Assembly (NCBI GenBank): GCA_947359465.1
Contig: OX375873.1
Span: 91,347,978 to 91,411,977 of the forward strand
Reading direction: 5' to 3'
Source of the DNA: Metellina segmentata
Taxonomy: Eukaryota; Arthropoda; Arachnida; Araneae; Tetragnathidae
DNA length: 64,000 nucleotides
Notes under the pieces: generated by a model
Seen by the model: the letters and a program-made list of their open reading frames with translations, nothing else
Told to the model about the DNA's origin: nothing
The model's database searches: none
Shown: piece by piece, positions 11,223-24,505 of the stretch
Layout: each line of letters starts with the position of its first letter
Position numbering within the stretch: position 1 is the first letter of the stretch
Translations under genes and position numbers: made by a program

Positions 11223-12395
11223 CTTTAATCAGATATGTTTTATATTCAGTGGACGCATTCTGTTCATGAATGCATTTTCTTCACCTATATAAGAGGAGCT
11301 AACTTATTCTAGATACCCAAGAGGAATGTACTTGTCCCAACTACACACGAGGAACTTGCTTGTATACCTACATAGCAGAACTACTCTTTAAATAAGGGTG
11401 CTATTTGAAGCGAATATGTTCAAGCCTAATTTATGTAAACATTTATGTTTCATTTTATTTTGAAATATAAATGTTTATCAGAATTCTTGTTGTAACAGAA
11501 AAATAATGCTTCATGTGTTACAGACAAATGTTGCTTCAATTTCCAAGAGTCTTATTCATGGTTGAAGTTGTTAAGAGAAAGGAGTGCATTTTTCACAGAA
11601 TTAAGCCCTTCCCGCTGTGATTCTTGCTATTGTTAATGGCCGTTGCAGGGCAAAGAAGTTTCTCTCATTTACCAGAATTCGGAGTGTTTGTTTTGAAGAA
11701 TGTGTGGGAACATATGTCCTCCTGAATTGATGGTCATAGGATTCAATTTAGCCAGGCCCTGCTGAGTTAAAAGCAATTTCGTGTTCGCTTCCTTCGAGGT
11801 TAACAGCTTCCCTTTCCAAGGGCAATAAGGGACTCTTTCGCGTTTCTTTTTAAATGGGAAAGAGGAATGTATACTTGTACTTAACACTGTCGTTGATTTA
11901 TCGTCATATTCAGGGCATTTTAAATTAATCCGAGGGAGTGTATAAGGGGACCTTTTTCTTTAAATTTCACTTCTATTTCTCTTCTTTAGAGTATAGGTAA
12001 TAGAGGGAGTTTAAATTAATGCCTAGGTTTCATTGAGGGGATTCAGATTTATACATTTGATTCTAAATTGCTGATACCATTCTACTAACAAATAATATAT
12101 TTAATTCAGTGAGATTAGGTACCATATTGATGTTCAGAAATTTTTTTTATGCAACAGACATCATTGAATCAAAAGTCCACAAAGTACTTAAATGCGATTT
12201 GAATAGTTGTGTTACATGATTACGATCTTAATAGGTTTGCCACATGCGATTCAAATTAACAGATTATTTAATTATTTATTTTTGATGATAAATATTGTAT
12301 AAAGTGTTAGCCATGTCCAGTATGGCTTGTGAAAAATACCTATTCTTCGAATTCTTGAATATTTATCTTTAATTTCTCCACATACACTATCCAAC
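11223..12395. other. Intronic block, possible conserved stretch at 11640-11880
   Basis: Mostly AT-rich. 11640-11880 is more complex in composition, with a 72-codon minus-strand frame of no known family. Nothing else was seen. Confidence 0.3.
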
Positions 12396-12535
12396 CTCGT
12401 TTTCTAATCTGGTTCAAAATTACCAGGCATTGTCCTTGGTTCACTTGTTTCATTCCCTACGGTATTAATCCCGTACCGTTGACAATAGCCCGTTGTGTTG
12501 CTCCAGTTGGGACGTTTATTAACTACTTACCTACC
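12396..12535 (+). repeat. SINE-A 3' fragment
   Basis: GGTTCAAAATTACCAGG, TTGTCCTTGGTTC, CAATAGCCCGTTGTGTTGC and CTTACCTACC match the 3' half of the SINE-A family seen in full at 32217. Confidence 0.7.
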
Positions 12536-12814
12536 ACACTAAACGACTTTTGGATAGAAAAGAATGGCAATTTTTGAATCCGCAAGCATAGATATGTACT
12601 GCAATATAGACCAGAAATAACATTTGTAATTTACTGAATCTATTAGATAGTTTGATAAATTATGATATTTCAAATTTTTTTTAATATATATTATCTGCTA
12701 CTATGTGTGATTATGAACGAGTTAAAAAAACTTATTTAGGATTGGTTGATATTGATTACTTTTAATTATTTTTCTACACCAAGAGTAATCTGATATTGAA
12801 AGAAGAAGGTTGTA

Positions 12815-13954
12815 CAGTCGCGAAAAAATAAACTAACCACTTCACTTGATTCGATTAATTTCAAGAGTAGAGAAAATTCAAAGATTGCGTTTGACACGAG
12901 CTAATGTCTTCTATAAATTTAAGATAATATAAATTGCATAAGAGGCCGACTTCATATTAAATTGAGCACAAAATTCATAATTTCCAACAAGAAACCCCTC
13001 TTTTGACACACAATTTCAAATCTATTCCACAATTTAACTTCTGATACCAAATTTCATGTCATCACGTCTTACCGTTTCGAAGTTATGAGGGCAGAAAGAT
13101 TGGAGCTCCTAATATTGAATCAGTTTCTTAGATCTTCAGGAAATATCTTCCTTGAAAATATTTCTATTCGCTGATATTATGTACCATGTTAAACAAATTC
13201 AAGAACAATCCACCTAGTATTGTATTTAAAAAATAGTTTTTAGTATGCAATAATAATTATTAAATTAATGTTTGAAAAAATTATGAATTGGAACCTCATT
13301 ATATTTTTATGGGAATCAATTTCAGAAGGACTTCTAGCATGGCTATGCAAAATTTGTGTTCTGTCCGATAATTAGTTTTTGAGCTACATTAATTTCCCCC
13401 AATTATTGCGATTTTAGGGAGAAACCAAAAGTTTATAAAACGTCTAACAAACGTCGGGTAATAGTTCTTGGATTGTTTGCACTTGCATAGTAAATATAAA
13501 AATGTAATTCTCAAATCGTTTGATTTTGTATACTAAATATAATAATTCTCGGATTGCTGAAGAATACGTTAGAACTAGTGTTAAAATTTGAAATTCGTGA
13601 AGCGATAACTACAACTCGATCTACGAGTAGCGATTTTCAATGTGGAGATTTGATCCTGATATTTAAACTAACTTTAACATTGAATATCTCGGGATATATT
13701 GATAGTAAAGTCTTGAAATTTTATTTTAAAATTAATTTAACTATGCAGAATCTGATTATGGCATCAAAACACAGTGTTTCCAGTACAAATTTTGTCGTTT
13801 GGTCAAACATTTGTTATGAAGACGTCCTTTTATGCAATTGTTTTGGATTTGAATTTGTAGAAGTTGTTATTCTCTATTGAATGATACTTTGAATTTGCTC
13901 TAGTATGAATAATGCTCGAAATAAAGCAGTTGGTTCGAGTTTTTTCCGCGACTG
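12815..13954. mobile_element. Non-autonomous TA-flanked DNA transposon, 1,140 bp
   Basis: Inverted ends begin CAGTCGCG on both sides: left CAGTCGCGAAAAAATAAACT, right (reverse complement) CAGTCGCGGAAAAAACTCGA. The next ten or so bases are similar too. Both ends are flanked by TA (12813-12814 and 13955-13956), the target duplication of Tc1/mariner elements. The interior has no transposase homology; the longest frame (108 codons, 13554-13880) is unrecognised. It is best read as an internally unrelated passenger of a Tc1/mariner transposase. Confidence 0.65.
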
Positions 13955-13956
13955 TA

Positions 13957-16445
13957 CCTTACTATTTATCATTTTCAATGCTACAATTGTCACTACTTGT
14001 CCAGTGTTATATCTAGCGTATGAAATCCTTCATCTAACTATCTTAAATTATTTACTAATTAAGGACAATAAGTGATCAAACCTTCATCAAAACTATAAAA
14101 CCCTTTTTTTTTCTACACCATAAGACGCTCTTAGAAATAGAAGAGAAATAAACTAAGAAACTTTATTTAACGTCGGAAAATAACCAGAGATTAACCACAC
14201 ACAAGTTCAGGTTTGATGTTTCATTGTGTTAGTTTTTAGTGTATTTCATAATTTTTTTTAACATTCTTGAAGATAAATTGGACACAGATAAATTGGAGTT
14301 TCTTTTGCTATTACAGATAAATATTAAAAACTAAATAGGTTTGACTTTTTCATGAACTAAATTTTCTGTAAACGGCATAAATATTCTCAAACATTCTTGT
14401 TGAACATTTTAGTTGACAGCTAAAAGGTATGTTTGAAAATTACCAAATTAAAGTACAGTTTTTCGAAGCAGCCATTTGGTATAGCTAAATTCGATTCACA
14501 TTTGAAGTTATTTCACAAAAAAACAGAGTTAATTAAAATGACGGAAATAGTTGACAGAAATATTTATTACAACAATAAACATCGTATATTCATTCTCCAA
14601 CAATTAACACACAATAAAATTAGTGTTATGGTATTCTGTTAATATTACTTACACTAATAATACTACTGTACTGGACCTATAGCTAAAATGGAATTACCGT
14701 TTGAATTGATAGTTGAATTATCGTAGTGTGGTTCTCGATTAATTGAATAATTCACTCAGTTAGCAAACAAGTACCTAATTCAATAGTTCGCAGTGAAAGG
14801 TCTTGGGTGTAAATCAATGCATCCATCATTAATCTTCTCGATTCATTTAGGAGTTTCAGTTTGAACTTCCTTATAGTTCAATGCAGAACATACCACGAAT
14901 TCTGCAATGAACTACAAGGTGATAAATGGGGAAATTAAATTTAATGACCCCATAGATTGCTTTGATTTGAGATGTTTATTTAAGCCTCAATTCGGGTTAA
15001 AAAAGTGCAAAGCCACATTTTACACTTTTGAAATATTACAATTTAAAAGTTTGATCAAATCACATAAAAAAGTATTTTCAAAAATGTATTTATATGTTAT
15101 AATAGTTGTTATCTGAAATCTTATCAACGTTACATAATTTAAAGATTATAGAAAATCTAATTGGCCCTTAAAAGTATTATGAAGTACCTTTTTTCTACCT
15201 ACAATAAAACTATTTTACAAATGCTATTTCTTAACTCAGTGTTAGGTATTGAATGAAAAAGATACAACGCGCGTCACATGTTTCCTGTTAGCATTTCACA
15301 AAATGAATCATGTTTCTACAATCAGGGCATACAATAACTTGAGAACACTAATGAAAATACAGAAACGGAACATGAACTAAATAAGCTTAAGTATTGCATA
15401 TGATTTGGTTCATATCATCTGAACTCGTGTTTTATCAGCATTAGGGATCATATTTTTTAGTAACCATGGAATCTTGGTGGAATGAAATAAAGTATGTTGG
15501 AATATTCTGAATTTATTTTTCTTCATCTTATATCGCTCATTACATTTTGTTTTAATCTAAGAAACTTTTATTTTCTTTCTTTAATGCTCTGATTCCTCAA
15601 ATTAATGTGAGATTTAGTGTATGATTCCAGATATGTTTCAATTTTTCTTCCTCAAAACGGAAACATAGCTTGTGAAAACTGTAATACACAGTCACTTGCA
15701 CTTGTCTTCTTAGTTGCATTCAACAAGTTCTGTAAAATTATAAGTCATTGTGTTCCTTATTATGTATATAATTTCTTCTGATCCTAGTCCAAGAAAATAT
15801 TTTCTTAACCGACAAGATCCTTGATAAGTGGATGACATTGGATAATGAGTATGGCAAAATAATGCCAAGCCCCTTGTTGGAAATGTTTAGAACTAGGTAT
15901 CACAAAAATGAAGCAGTCTTTTTGCAAAACACAATAATTTGGTGAACGAGGGCGATAAATGTATCATAAATGCGTATTATAATCAAAAGAACAGAATATA
16001 ACTTAGCTTATCTTGGAAACTGATATTATTTTGATTAAATGTGATGTCCAAAACATTCACCTTCTCCATACTTTCAATAGTTAAAACATCAGTATCTCGA
16101 GGTAGAAAATCAGAATCAACATATTCATTAAGAGACAAATATTATGATTCATTACCACATAGAAGTCGCCTGTTTACCATAATGAAACATCAAATCCTTG
16201 ATTCTTAACACTATCTTGCCTCCCAAAACTTCTAGAATGGTTCGGGCGAGAAAATAAACTGTGACGTCTGCTATGTATTGGGATTTTAGGGAATTTTTTA
16301 TATCAGGTTTGTAATTTACTATGATAGCAAACAAATAACAGTGGCAGTACAACTTGATAAAATCTGTAGCTTTGCATTTTCTAGTCCAACCCCTTATAAT
16401 CGAAAATACTACTTATACTAGTTATTTATTCCATTACCCGAATTC
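13957..16445. other. Intronic AT-rich block, nothing recognised
   Basis: Nearly 2.5 kb of low-GC sequence with only short frames (14433-14642, 14907-15116, 16152-16352) lacking family signatures. Confidence 0.5.
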
Positions 16446-16700
16446 GGGGCAGCTAGAATAATTTTCTATTCTGCTCATATTTGTGGATAGTGACATCATA
16501 TTTAACTTAGATTTTACAAGTCAAGTTTAGTGAGAGCTTAATTGAAGATACTATTTTTACATTTATGCACGAACACGTATTTATTACACATATTAATACG
16601 CGAACTTGGCAGCTAGAATAATTTCCAACTACCCTTACATTTGTGGATAACGACATCACATTTAACCCTGACATTACAAGTCAACTTTAGTGAGAGCCAT
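16446..16700. repeat. Diverged 160-bp tandem duplication
   Basis: GGCAGCTAGAATAATTT, ATTTGTGGATA, GACATCA, TTACAAGTCAA and TTTAGTGAGAGC recur in the same order at 16447-16540 and 16607-16700 with a constant 160-base offset. Confidence 0.7.
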
Positions 16701-16849
16701 TCGAACTGCGGACGCTTCCTGTCCACACTTCTCAACTTCCTCATAATTAATTTCTGTCATAATGCATCTATTAAAACTCATAACCACACGGACTTCATCT
16801 CAGGTTGTACTCGTGACCAACCAGTTCGAGGCACTCGGTAACACGAACT

Positions 16850-17150
16850 CTCTCATTATTAGTCAGAATTGAGATTTATTCATTTTAAGAAAACGCACAC
16901 GAGGCAAACCGAAAAGATTCGGGGATGTTCTGGTTTTAATTAATTTTCGTCAGGAAACGTTAGGCGAAGTGAAGTGAGATGAAGGTACAGAGGACTTCAA
17001 AGGTTGGTGTGCACCAGAACCATGGGGTGGTTCTGAAAGGAATATTAATTCTTGCGAAAGCGCGGTGGATATCTCTGATTTCATTATGCTCATAAAAGGA
17101 AGAATTTCGCTGAAATTAAAAGTAGCTTGATAAATTGAATTTTCGTCATC
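16850..17150. other. Candidate conserved non-coding block in intron 1
   Basis: Intermediate GC with TAAT-type homeodomain-like cores (TTTTAATTAATTTTCGTC at about 16934) and no usable open frame. Suggestive of a regulatory element; composition is the only evidence. Confidence 0.2.
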
Positions 17151-17644
17151 TTTTCTCTTGATGAATGGCTGAAATATTTAATTTGTAAACGAAGCACCCG
17201 TAGAGTTCGAGGTTGGCTTTTGAGATTCAATGCGGTTGACTTCTCTCTCTATTTTCTGTTTCAAATTTAAATTTTATTGCATTGTATATTTCCCTAAGCC
17301 TTACTTTTTCTGTGCCCAAAAGATTTGATTTTCAAAGAAGTAATTTAATTAGCCAAAAGTGCAAAATTGATAATGATCAGTAAACGTGCTTCGTTTATCG
17401 TCAGATGTACTTCTTTACTTCCATTGTTAGTTCAATTAAATATTTATGAAGCAGCAGAAGAGATTTATGTATTTTTTTTCGAGGAAATCAATGGTTTCCT
17501 TTGTATAAGAACTATTGAATGCTGCATTTAGGTTATATTTTCCACGAATGAATTGTGATTTTAAATTCTTGTTTTGAATGAGCATCTACACTACCATACA
17601 ATAATGAACCAAACGCTAGCGGATTTGCATAAAATCCGACTATT

Positions 17645-18086
17645 TTTTTTGGAGGGGGGGGAGTTTCATGGTTTGGCCAGGGACCTTTGCATGTTGTTCC
17701 TGATAGATTGAACGCCGAACTCTACATGAACATTGTGGATAACGGGGGTTCTTCCTACTCTCTGGCAATTTTATAGAATGGACGAATGTTACTTCTATTA
17801 CGACAATGCTGCATGTCATGTTGCAGCCTCTATCAAGCAGTGGTAGCAAGATGTGGATGTAAAACGTCTTCTCTGGCCTGCTCAGAGTCCCGACCTAAAT
17901 CCCATCGAACATTTGTGGGACGAGTTAGAGCGACGCTTACGGACCAGGAAACCGCGTCCGAAATCTACAGCTGAGCTGGCGACATTTTTGCAGCAGGAAT
18001 GGACACAAATACCCATGGCTGTGCATCAAAACCGAGTTAAAAGTATGCCCAGAAGGGTTGCTAGTGTAATTCCAGCACATGGGTGA
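17645..18086 (+). pseudogene. Tc1-type transposase, C-terminal fragment, broken
   Basis: Frames around 17660-17850 read FGQGPL, LNAELYMNIVDN and CYFYYDNAACHVAAS, the middle of a Tc1 transposase including the second catalytic Asp. From 17853 it reads RLLWPAQSPDLNPIEHLWDE, with the catalytic Glu, then RRLRTRKPRPKS and a typical Tc1 C-terminus ending MPRRVASVIPAHG. A stop in the WQF region and a frameshift at the start of the LLWPAQ frame inactivate it. The N-terminal DNA-binding half is missing. No inverted repeats were located. Confidence 0.85.
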
Positions 18087-19339
18087 ACCATCCCCTTATT
18101 GAAGCATGTATTCGTTCCCTTGTACCATTACATCCTGCTGTCCGGTCCGTTATTGTAGGGTAGTGTACGTGCTTCTTCAGCAGCAAAAGTCACCCTGGTT
18201 ATTTTAACTAACTTTCTTCAATTAGGTACACTATATTGAATTAAGCCATCAGACGATAGTATTTTAAATAAGTGTGCGAACGGTTTCAACTTGCCTAAAT
18301 ATTAAAAAAAAATGTATCTGGAATAATTAAACATGTGACATTCATAATCTACAATGATTTTCAATAACTTTAAAACGCGTAGAATTCAAATGATTAAATT
18401 ATACAAGGCCCTACACAGCTATCGAAAAGTCTAAATAATTGTCTATGCCCAACCCATTGACATTTTTATGTCAGAATGAGGGACGACATGTCCCCTAGGC
18501 CGAAAATGCAAACAGCTCAGAGAGAGAAACAACCAAAAAGTGCAGTTGTAAATTTTAATCAATAATTATAAGGGGCATTGGAAGTGAGTTGGGGAGAAGG
18601 GAATCTCAAGCCCTTCGGAATCAGTCTTGGAAGGATGAGTCTCCTGGGTTGATTCCTCCTGACTGATTCAGGAGACTTAAGTCAGTTGAAGAGGGGCGTG
18701 ACCCCTTATCTTAGTGCCTCCATTCTGGTGTCACCATGACCAAGTGATATAATAAAGAATAGGATATGCGTCACTGTGCCTAAAAGATACCGAAAGAGTG
18801 AGACTATCGCAATAATTGACTACGGAATGAGTGGATTTGCTGGCATTTTTTACGAAGCTGGGTTTAATTGAGGTGGAGTCGGCAAACGGAGAGGCTTGAA
18901 ATGTTAAAACAGAACCTTCAAAACCCCTAACAGCCTTCCTTGCACATTGCAGCCTGAATAAACTATACCCCTGCTTCTAAATATCAGAATCAAGTCGGCG
19001 AGTACCCCACTCTCCTAAAAACTTACCATCTCTCAATTCACCTTTAACCCTTCACAACACATATCAAACTCTATGGCATTTCTATTGTGCAATCGATGAT
19101 ACGCAGAATGGATTCATATCGGGCTAAATGGTTGAAAGATTATTGGTTACAGTTCTTTTGAACATAAATTTTTGTACAAGCGATTTTCCTTAATGTTATT
19201 GAGAAACTTAATAATGTGTATATAAATTTTGATATGAGGTAAATAAATATTTACCTTAAACTATTCACAACGCCTGTATACGTCATGACATCGAGGAAAA
19301 TAAAAAATGTAAATATGAAATATAAAAATAAATATTAGT
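18087..19339. other. Intronic block with one short hairpin
   Basis: No gene seen. 18638-18646 (AGTCTCCTG) and 18669-18677 (CAGGAGACT) form a 9-bp perfect stem with a 22-base loop in an otherwise GC-moderate patch (18460-18780). Confidence 0.4.
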
Positions 19340-19505
19340 TTAAAAGAAACCAGGTCTGTAGGTCATTGTTTCTTATGAAAGAAACCAGGTCTGTAGGTCA
19401 TTGTTTCTTATGAAAGAAACTAGGAAAAAACCAGGTCTGTAGGTCATTGTTTCTTATGAAAGAAACCAGGAGGAAAAAACCAGGTCTATAGGTCATTGTT
19501 TGTTA
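19340..19505. repeat. Short tandem array with CCAGGTCTGTAGGTCATTG core
   Basis: Four copies of CCAGGTCTGTAGGTCATTGT followed by TTCTTATGAAAGAAA. The first two are exact; the later two carry small insertions (GGAAAAAA). Each unit is itself a weak inverted repeat, since GAAAC pairs with GTTTC. Confidence 0.8.
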
Positions 19506-20698
19506 ATAATTTCAGGGGCGATGGAGCTTTTAAAGTATCGCCTCCTTGAAATGATTAAAGCTTGTTTAATATCGAAGATTAATCAGAGGATTATCTTCAA
19601 TATGGATGTTGGTGGAGCCACCATGTACAAAGGATTTGTTAGTATTCGTTAGTATTCTATTGGTTCAATTATGGTCACTACTTCGGGTATAATTTTCTCT
19701 GTAAAATTTCTGTAAAATATTTTGTTTTGCTAGAGAATGTCCATTTATTTGACAGAACATTGTTTGGCCTCATCTGACGCTTGCACCACAAAAAAACATT
19801 GTTATGAATGAAATAAAAAATAATTTTAAATATATTTATCCACCCCAAAAAAAAACCCCGTGAATAAGGTAACTTTTCAAAAACTCTATCTCTGTACATC
19901 TCTGTCGTGATACGTGTGAATATCTATACATCTCGTTTATAGCTATGATTTTATAAATGTCAAGAAAATTTTATTCAGAGTAAATTATGCTCTTTGTTAT
20001 TTCGAAATTCCATTGTAATTTATTACTAACTAGTACTTACTAAAGAGTTTAGTTAAATTTTAACGAGACGATTTGAGACATTATAAACAAAATACCCCAG
20101 ACTAAATTATATCTTTTAAAATTATTCCCTGAAGATACTTGATACAAGCATTATATCTAACTTTTAGAAGAATTTTACTGTCGTCTGAAGAACAAAGTCT
20201 TTTTTTTTATACTAAGTGCATCTTTGATTAGTGTTGACTCCTAAAGCTCCAAAAAACGATCACAGAAACTTTTGATGCTGGTTACTTTCTTAAGTACACT
20301 TAATAAACGACGAATTATTTTTAATGGAGGTGTAAAGTTGGGTCTTAGTAGATAGTGAAAAAAAAAATTAAAATCCTTTAAGAAGCCTGGTAACATTTTT
20401 TCACAAAAAAGGGTTCCCGTTATTTGCTCGAGAAATATTCGATTCTTTCAGCCAAGGGTTGGTTAATTTTTAACATAAGGTTTTTCCTTCATTAAAAATT
20501 TCAGAACGTAAATTAGAAAATTAACTATTTTAATAAGCTAAAATTATGTTTAATAGCTTCTTTTGGCTAAAAATTACTCGCAGGAGATTGTATCTCGATT
20601 TAATATCTATTGTGCGCGTACTCTACAATTAGTATACTAATAAACATTTTTGCGTTTAATTTTAATATTTACTATAAACGTACAAACTGAGATAAACA
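19506..20698. other. Intronic AT-rich block, nothing recognised
   Basis: No coding or repeat signal beyond homopolymer runs. Confidence 0.5.
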
Positions 20699-20935
20699 AA
20701 TATATTTTTAATTATGTTCGTGAAAATTGTGATCATATATGGAATGTGATGGCCTTAATTTAAGAAAGAGAATAAAGTGTACATTAAGAAGGAGTTGACT
20801 CTGTGAGATTAGCGAATGTATTTTTAATTATACACGTGGCAAATGTATACATTACATGGAACGTGACGACAATAATTTAAGAAAGAGAGCATAGAGCGTG
20901 TTTATTAAGAAGTTGTTCTGCATTCTGTGTAATTA
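20699..20935. repeat. 116-bp tandem duplication
   Basis: TATTTTTAATTA, ATGGAAYGTGA and AATTTAAGAAAGAG recur in order with an offset of about 116 bases (20757 and 20873 for the last motif). Moderate divergence. Confidence 0.65.
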
Positions 20936-22084
20936 TGTTTTGTCCTTAGTATATTAATAAATGTCTAAATTTATACAAAAAGTGTCCATCTCCAACCATG
21001 CTACTGAAATGAATGAAATTAGTGTATTAAGCTAAGGGAAGACTGAAAATAGAGATGAAACTTGCCTAGCTTTCTAATTGTTTTTTTTTCATCCTAGCTT
21101 ATGAAAGAAAAGGGAAAATACTCATTTGGTAGACGAGGAAAAATGTTTTTTTTTTTGCCGACTAGTAATGTACAGCAACACAGTAAAATATATTTATTGA
21201 ATTTAGATTATTACATGGGCAGAAATAATAAGTTCGGGGAATGTTTGGACAGGTGTGTTCTAATCGTAGAAACAAACCTCTATTTAGAAAAAAAAAGTGT
21301 TCAAATTTCTTTTAGACGCTACTGGATTTAGTAAGTTATCCAAGAATTAAAACGCGAAAGCAAATTTAGAAAAAGGATAGCATTTAGAAGTTCAAATTGT
21401 TTCTACGTTTTTAGGGTATGGATCTCGTTTGTTAGCTATCGATTGTGTTTCTTTATTGAGTTTTTCGTATTTCATGCCACTGGCTAATGAAAACAGGTTC
21501 CAAATTACACAGATATCATATACCTTACACTGAATAGTATATGTGTAAAATATGAATTATAGCGTTTTATTTGCCCTCTACAAAGAACTTTCCAATAGAA
21601 ACATGATATTGTACTGGAAGTTGTCAAAGAAAAAAAAAATTTCACGATCCTTAGTACATTACTTGCGAATCTATGGAAACTTAAATTTTACGACTTAACC
21701 ACTTTACTCGTGTTTCAGCGATTCAGACTACAAACTGCTTTCAAGTTTCCAGAGATACAGTAGTTAGAAAATTATTTCCGACCATAAGTGAAATGAGTGC
21801 GAAATTTAATCAAAGAAAATTTGAAAATATTTTAAATATATGATAATATTTCCACAGCTGAAATGTTTATTAGAAAAATTAAATTTTTAATAGGTTCGAT
21901 ATAGATAGAGTAGCATTTTTCGAAATTCAGTCTTTTGGTAGAGGGATTGTATAAAAAGTAAATTTTATGTTTTCATACATGTAAGACTTCTTGCAAGTTA
22001 AAGGATCCATCCAACATCATACCTGATTCAACCTTCTAAATGGATTTGATTTGAAGAAAGACGCAGCGTTAAATTTGACGAATT
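20936..22084. other. Intronic AT-rich block, nothing recognised
   Basis: A 76-codon frame at 21101-21331 lies in poly-T and lysine-rich sequence and has no family match. Confidence 0.4.
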
Positions 22085-23480
22085 ATATCGTCCATCAAGT
22101 TTTTATCAATGTTTCTAAATAACGAGATATCTCGTCTTCAAAGTATTGCCGACTTTTTAAAAATGACGTAATCAAGATCTGGTTAGTTTTCTCCTAATTA
22201 CAAGATTTCTCAAGGGGACCAATGCACAAAAATCTTTCGCAATTTACATTATTTTTTTTTATAAATATAAATAAATGTTTTTACACTTCTGTTTAAAATT
22301 ATAAATTATTTATAGAGATACGTCAAATAGAAGTATTTGAAGTAATGTTTTGAAAAATACCTCTACGATTCAAAGTAAGGTACATTTTAAGCTTTAAACT
22401 TCACTATATCAAAATGTGTATTTTTTCTTTAAAAGGAACATTTCTTCAAAGTCCATTCAAGCAAATGTAAAAAATATGGGTTTACAAGTGTAACATACCC
22501 TGTAACATATTTTAACGCAAGAATTTTTTTTCTATCTGCTCAGGAAAGTTCATTTTAATCGTTAAAAAGGATGGAAATTGGTCAGTTTAAAAAAAAATAT
22601 GAATTAAAGAAAACAAAATCTTAAAGCTTCGAATTTCACGTTTTTTAAAAATCCCTGTGTTCAAAAGTGTTAAAAAGTGTCATCATAACCTATATAAAAA
22701 ATTCAAATCAATACGCATAAATGATTCTGAGAAAATGTTCTTTAAAATTGGACCATCTTAACATAACGGAGATAGGACTGCAATGTTCCCTTTAACGAGA
22801 CACCTGTTCGCGACAACCATCAGGAGAGTTAAGTACTTTTATAATCGAGAGGATAGGTATTTTTTACAATTAGCTGGTAAAGATGAACAGTTACATTAGC
22901 ATCCATTTTGAATAAACCTTTTTTATGGTTGTCTAATAAGTTGTAGCTAGTGAAGTTCAACGCTTGTACTTGAAAATTTTTTAGCCGCTCTCGTGGTGGT
23001 TGTTTTGATAATATATCTTGTCATTAGCAAATCGACAGGAACTTGATGGACGAGATATCTCGTTATTATGAAAATACTGACCAGACCTTGATCTCTTTAT
23101 CATAAAAAAATCATCAATATCTTCTCGAGAAATTTAGTCATTAGCAAAATGGATCGAATCTTGATGGACGAGATGCCTCATTGAAACCATTTGTAGAGTT
23201 AACTTTTCTTTAGATAGTGGAATATAAATTGAAATGGGCATATGAACATTCTTTACCTTCATAACATTTTCTTGACTATAAGGAGAACCTCTAACCTAAG
23301 GATTATAGACATCTGTCCATCTATTCGGTCAAATAATTTACCATCAGGAGTATTACCCTAAACCCTGCCAGAATCAGAGCGGTTAAAGGCGTCGCTCTTA
23401 ACCCTCCAAGTGGTTTTCACGAGATATCTCATTGATCAAGATCTGACCTATTTTGCCAATGACAAGATACTTTATCGAGA
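22085..23480. repeat. Cluster of ACGAGATATCTCGT palindromic repeats
   Basis: Perfect 14-bp palindromes at 22122-22135 and 23050-23063 and a near copy at 23419-23432 alternate with a linker resembling CATCAAGATCTGGTYAGTTTT followed by GCTAATG. Copies lie in both orientations, with more decayed units near 22150-22210, 22795-22840 and 23130-23195. The same family recurs at 48110, 54040, 56586 and 62795. No coding sequence. Confidence 0.75.
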
Positions 23481-24009
23481 CAACCATCAGGATAGTTAAG
23501 AAACTGGTAGATGGAAGCAGTTGATTATGAGTTCGTACCTCACATGGGTCGAAGTTGGGATGGCTGCGTGAGGATTCCTGATTTCTTCAAGACGATACGT
23601 TAAGATGTGTCAACTTTCTCAAAGTCGTTCAGAAATGTGGCAGAACTTGCCATGGTGCACAGGGTTAACGTTAACACTTCTATGCTCTTGCCTACGGAAT
23701 GATTGAAGGATCACAAGTTCAAGATGGAATTGGAGAATAAAATAAGTTTTGATTTAGGACGAAATCTGTACTTTTCCATGTTGATGATGGTAAGAGATAC
23801 ATACCACTTGCTGACAAAAGGAATCTTGGCCCGGGACATACCTAGTCCTTCGGCAGATCTACATTTCCAACTTTAAAAGGGGTATGACTTCTTGTCTGCA
23901 TATTTTGAATTGTTTTGTCCAACTATCCTTTTTGTTTTGTATGTGACCCCAGACAAGTTGTTTTCGACAAGAATTTGATCTTAAAGATGCAGCGGATTTA
24001 TAAAGTACA

Positions 24010-24505
24010 GTAAAGTCCGTGAGCTCATAAGCATTGTAGCCAAACGTTCGGCACTTTCCAATAACATCATTTTCATAAATTTTAATATATATTCTATAAA
24101 CACTTCGTTTTGGTTTACCAATTTTACCGCTCGAAGTATTATAAACCAGAGTAAATTGAACCAAGGAACTGAGCTCTTCGACACTCTATTATCTTAAATG
24201 GATATTTATTATTAACCATGGTTGTGTGTGTGTCTGAAAGTTATGGAATGACTGAATTTAGATTTGTGGGGCCTTATGCATGATATCGCAAACAAACGCT
24301 CGGCACTTGCCAATAAAATTCCTTTCGTAAATTAAAAAACCTCTTTGGTTTGGTTTAGCGCTTTACTGCGATTTTTTCGTAGGATTATGAACCAGAGTCA
24401 ATGCAACTAAGGAACAGTATTTTTAGATCTTTTATTCTCTTAAATAAATATTTATTTTTAACCATAGTCGTCTCTGAAAGGTATAGATTGACTGAATTTT
24501 GATTT
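24010..24505. repeat. Diverged tandem duplication, unit about 240-252 bp
   Basis: AAACGYTCGGCACTT, CCAATAA, TTTGGTTTA, ACCAGAGT, AAGGAAC, TTAACCAT, TCTGAAAG and TGACTGAATTT recur in order. Offsets fall from 252 bases (24042 and 24294) to 240 (24250 and 24490), which shows small deletions in the second copy. Confidence 0.75.
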
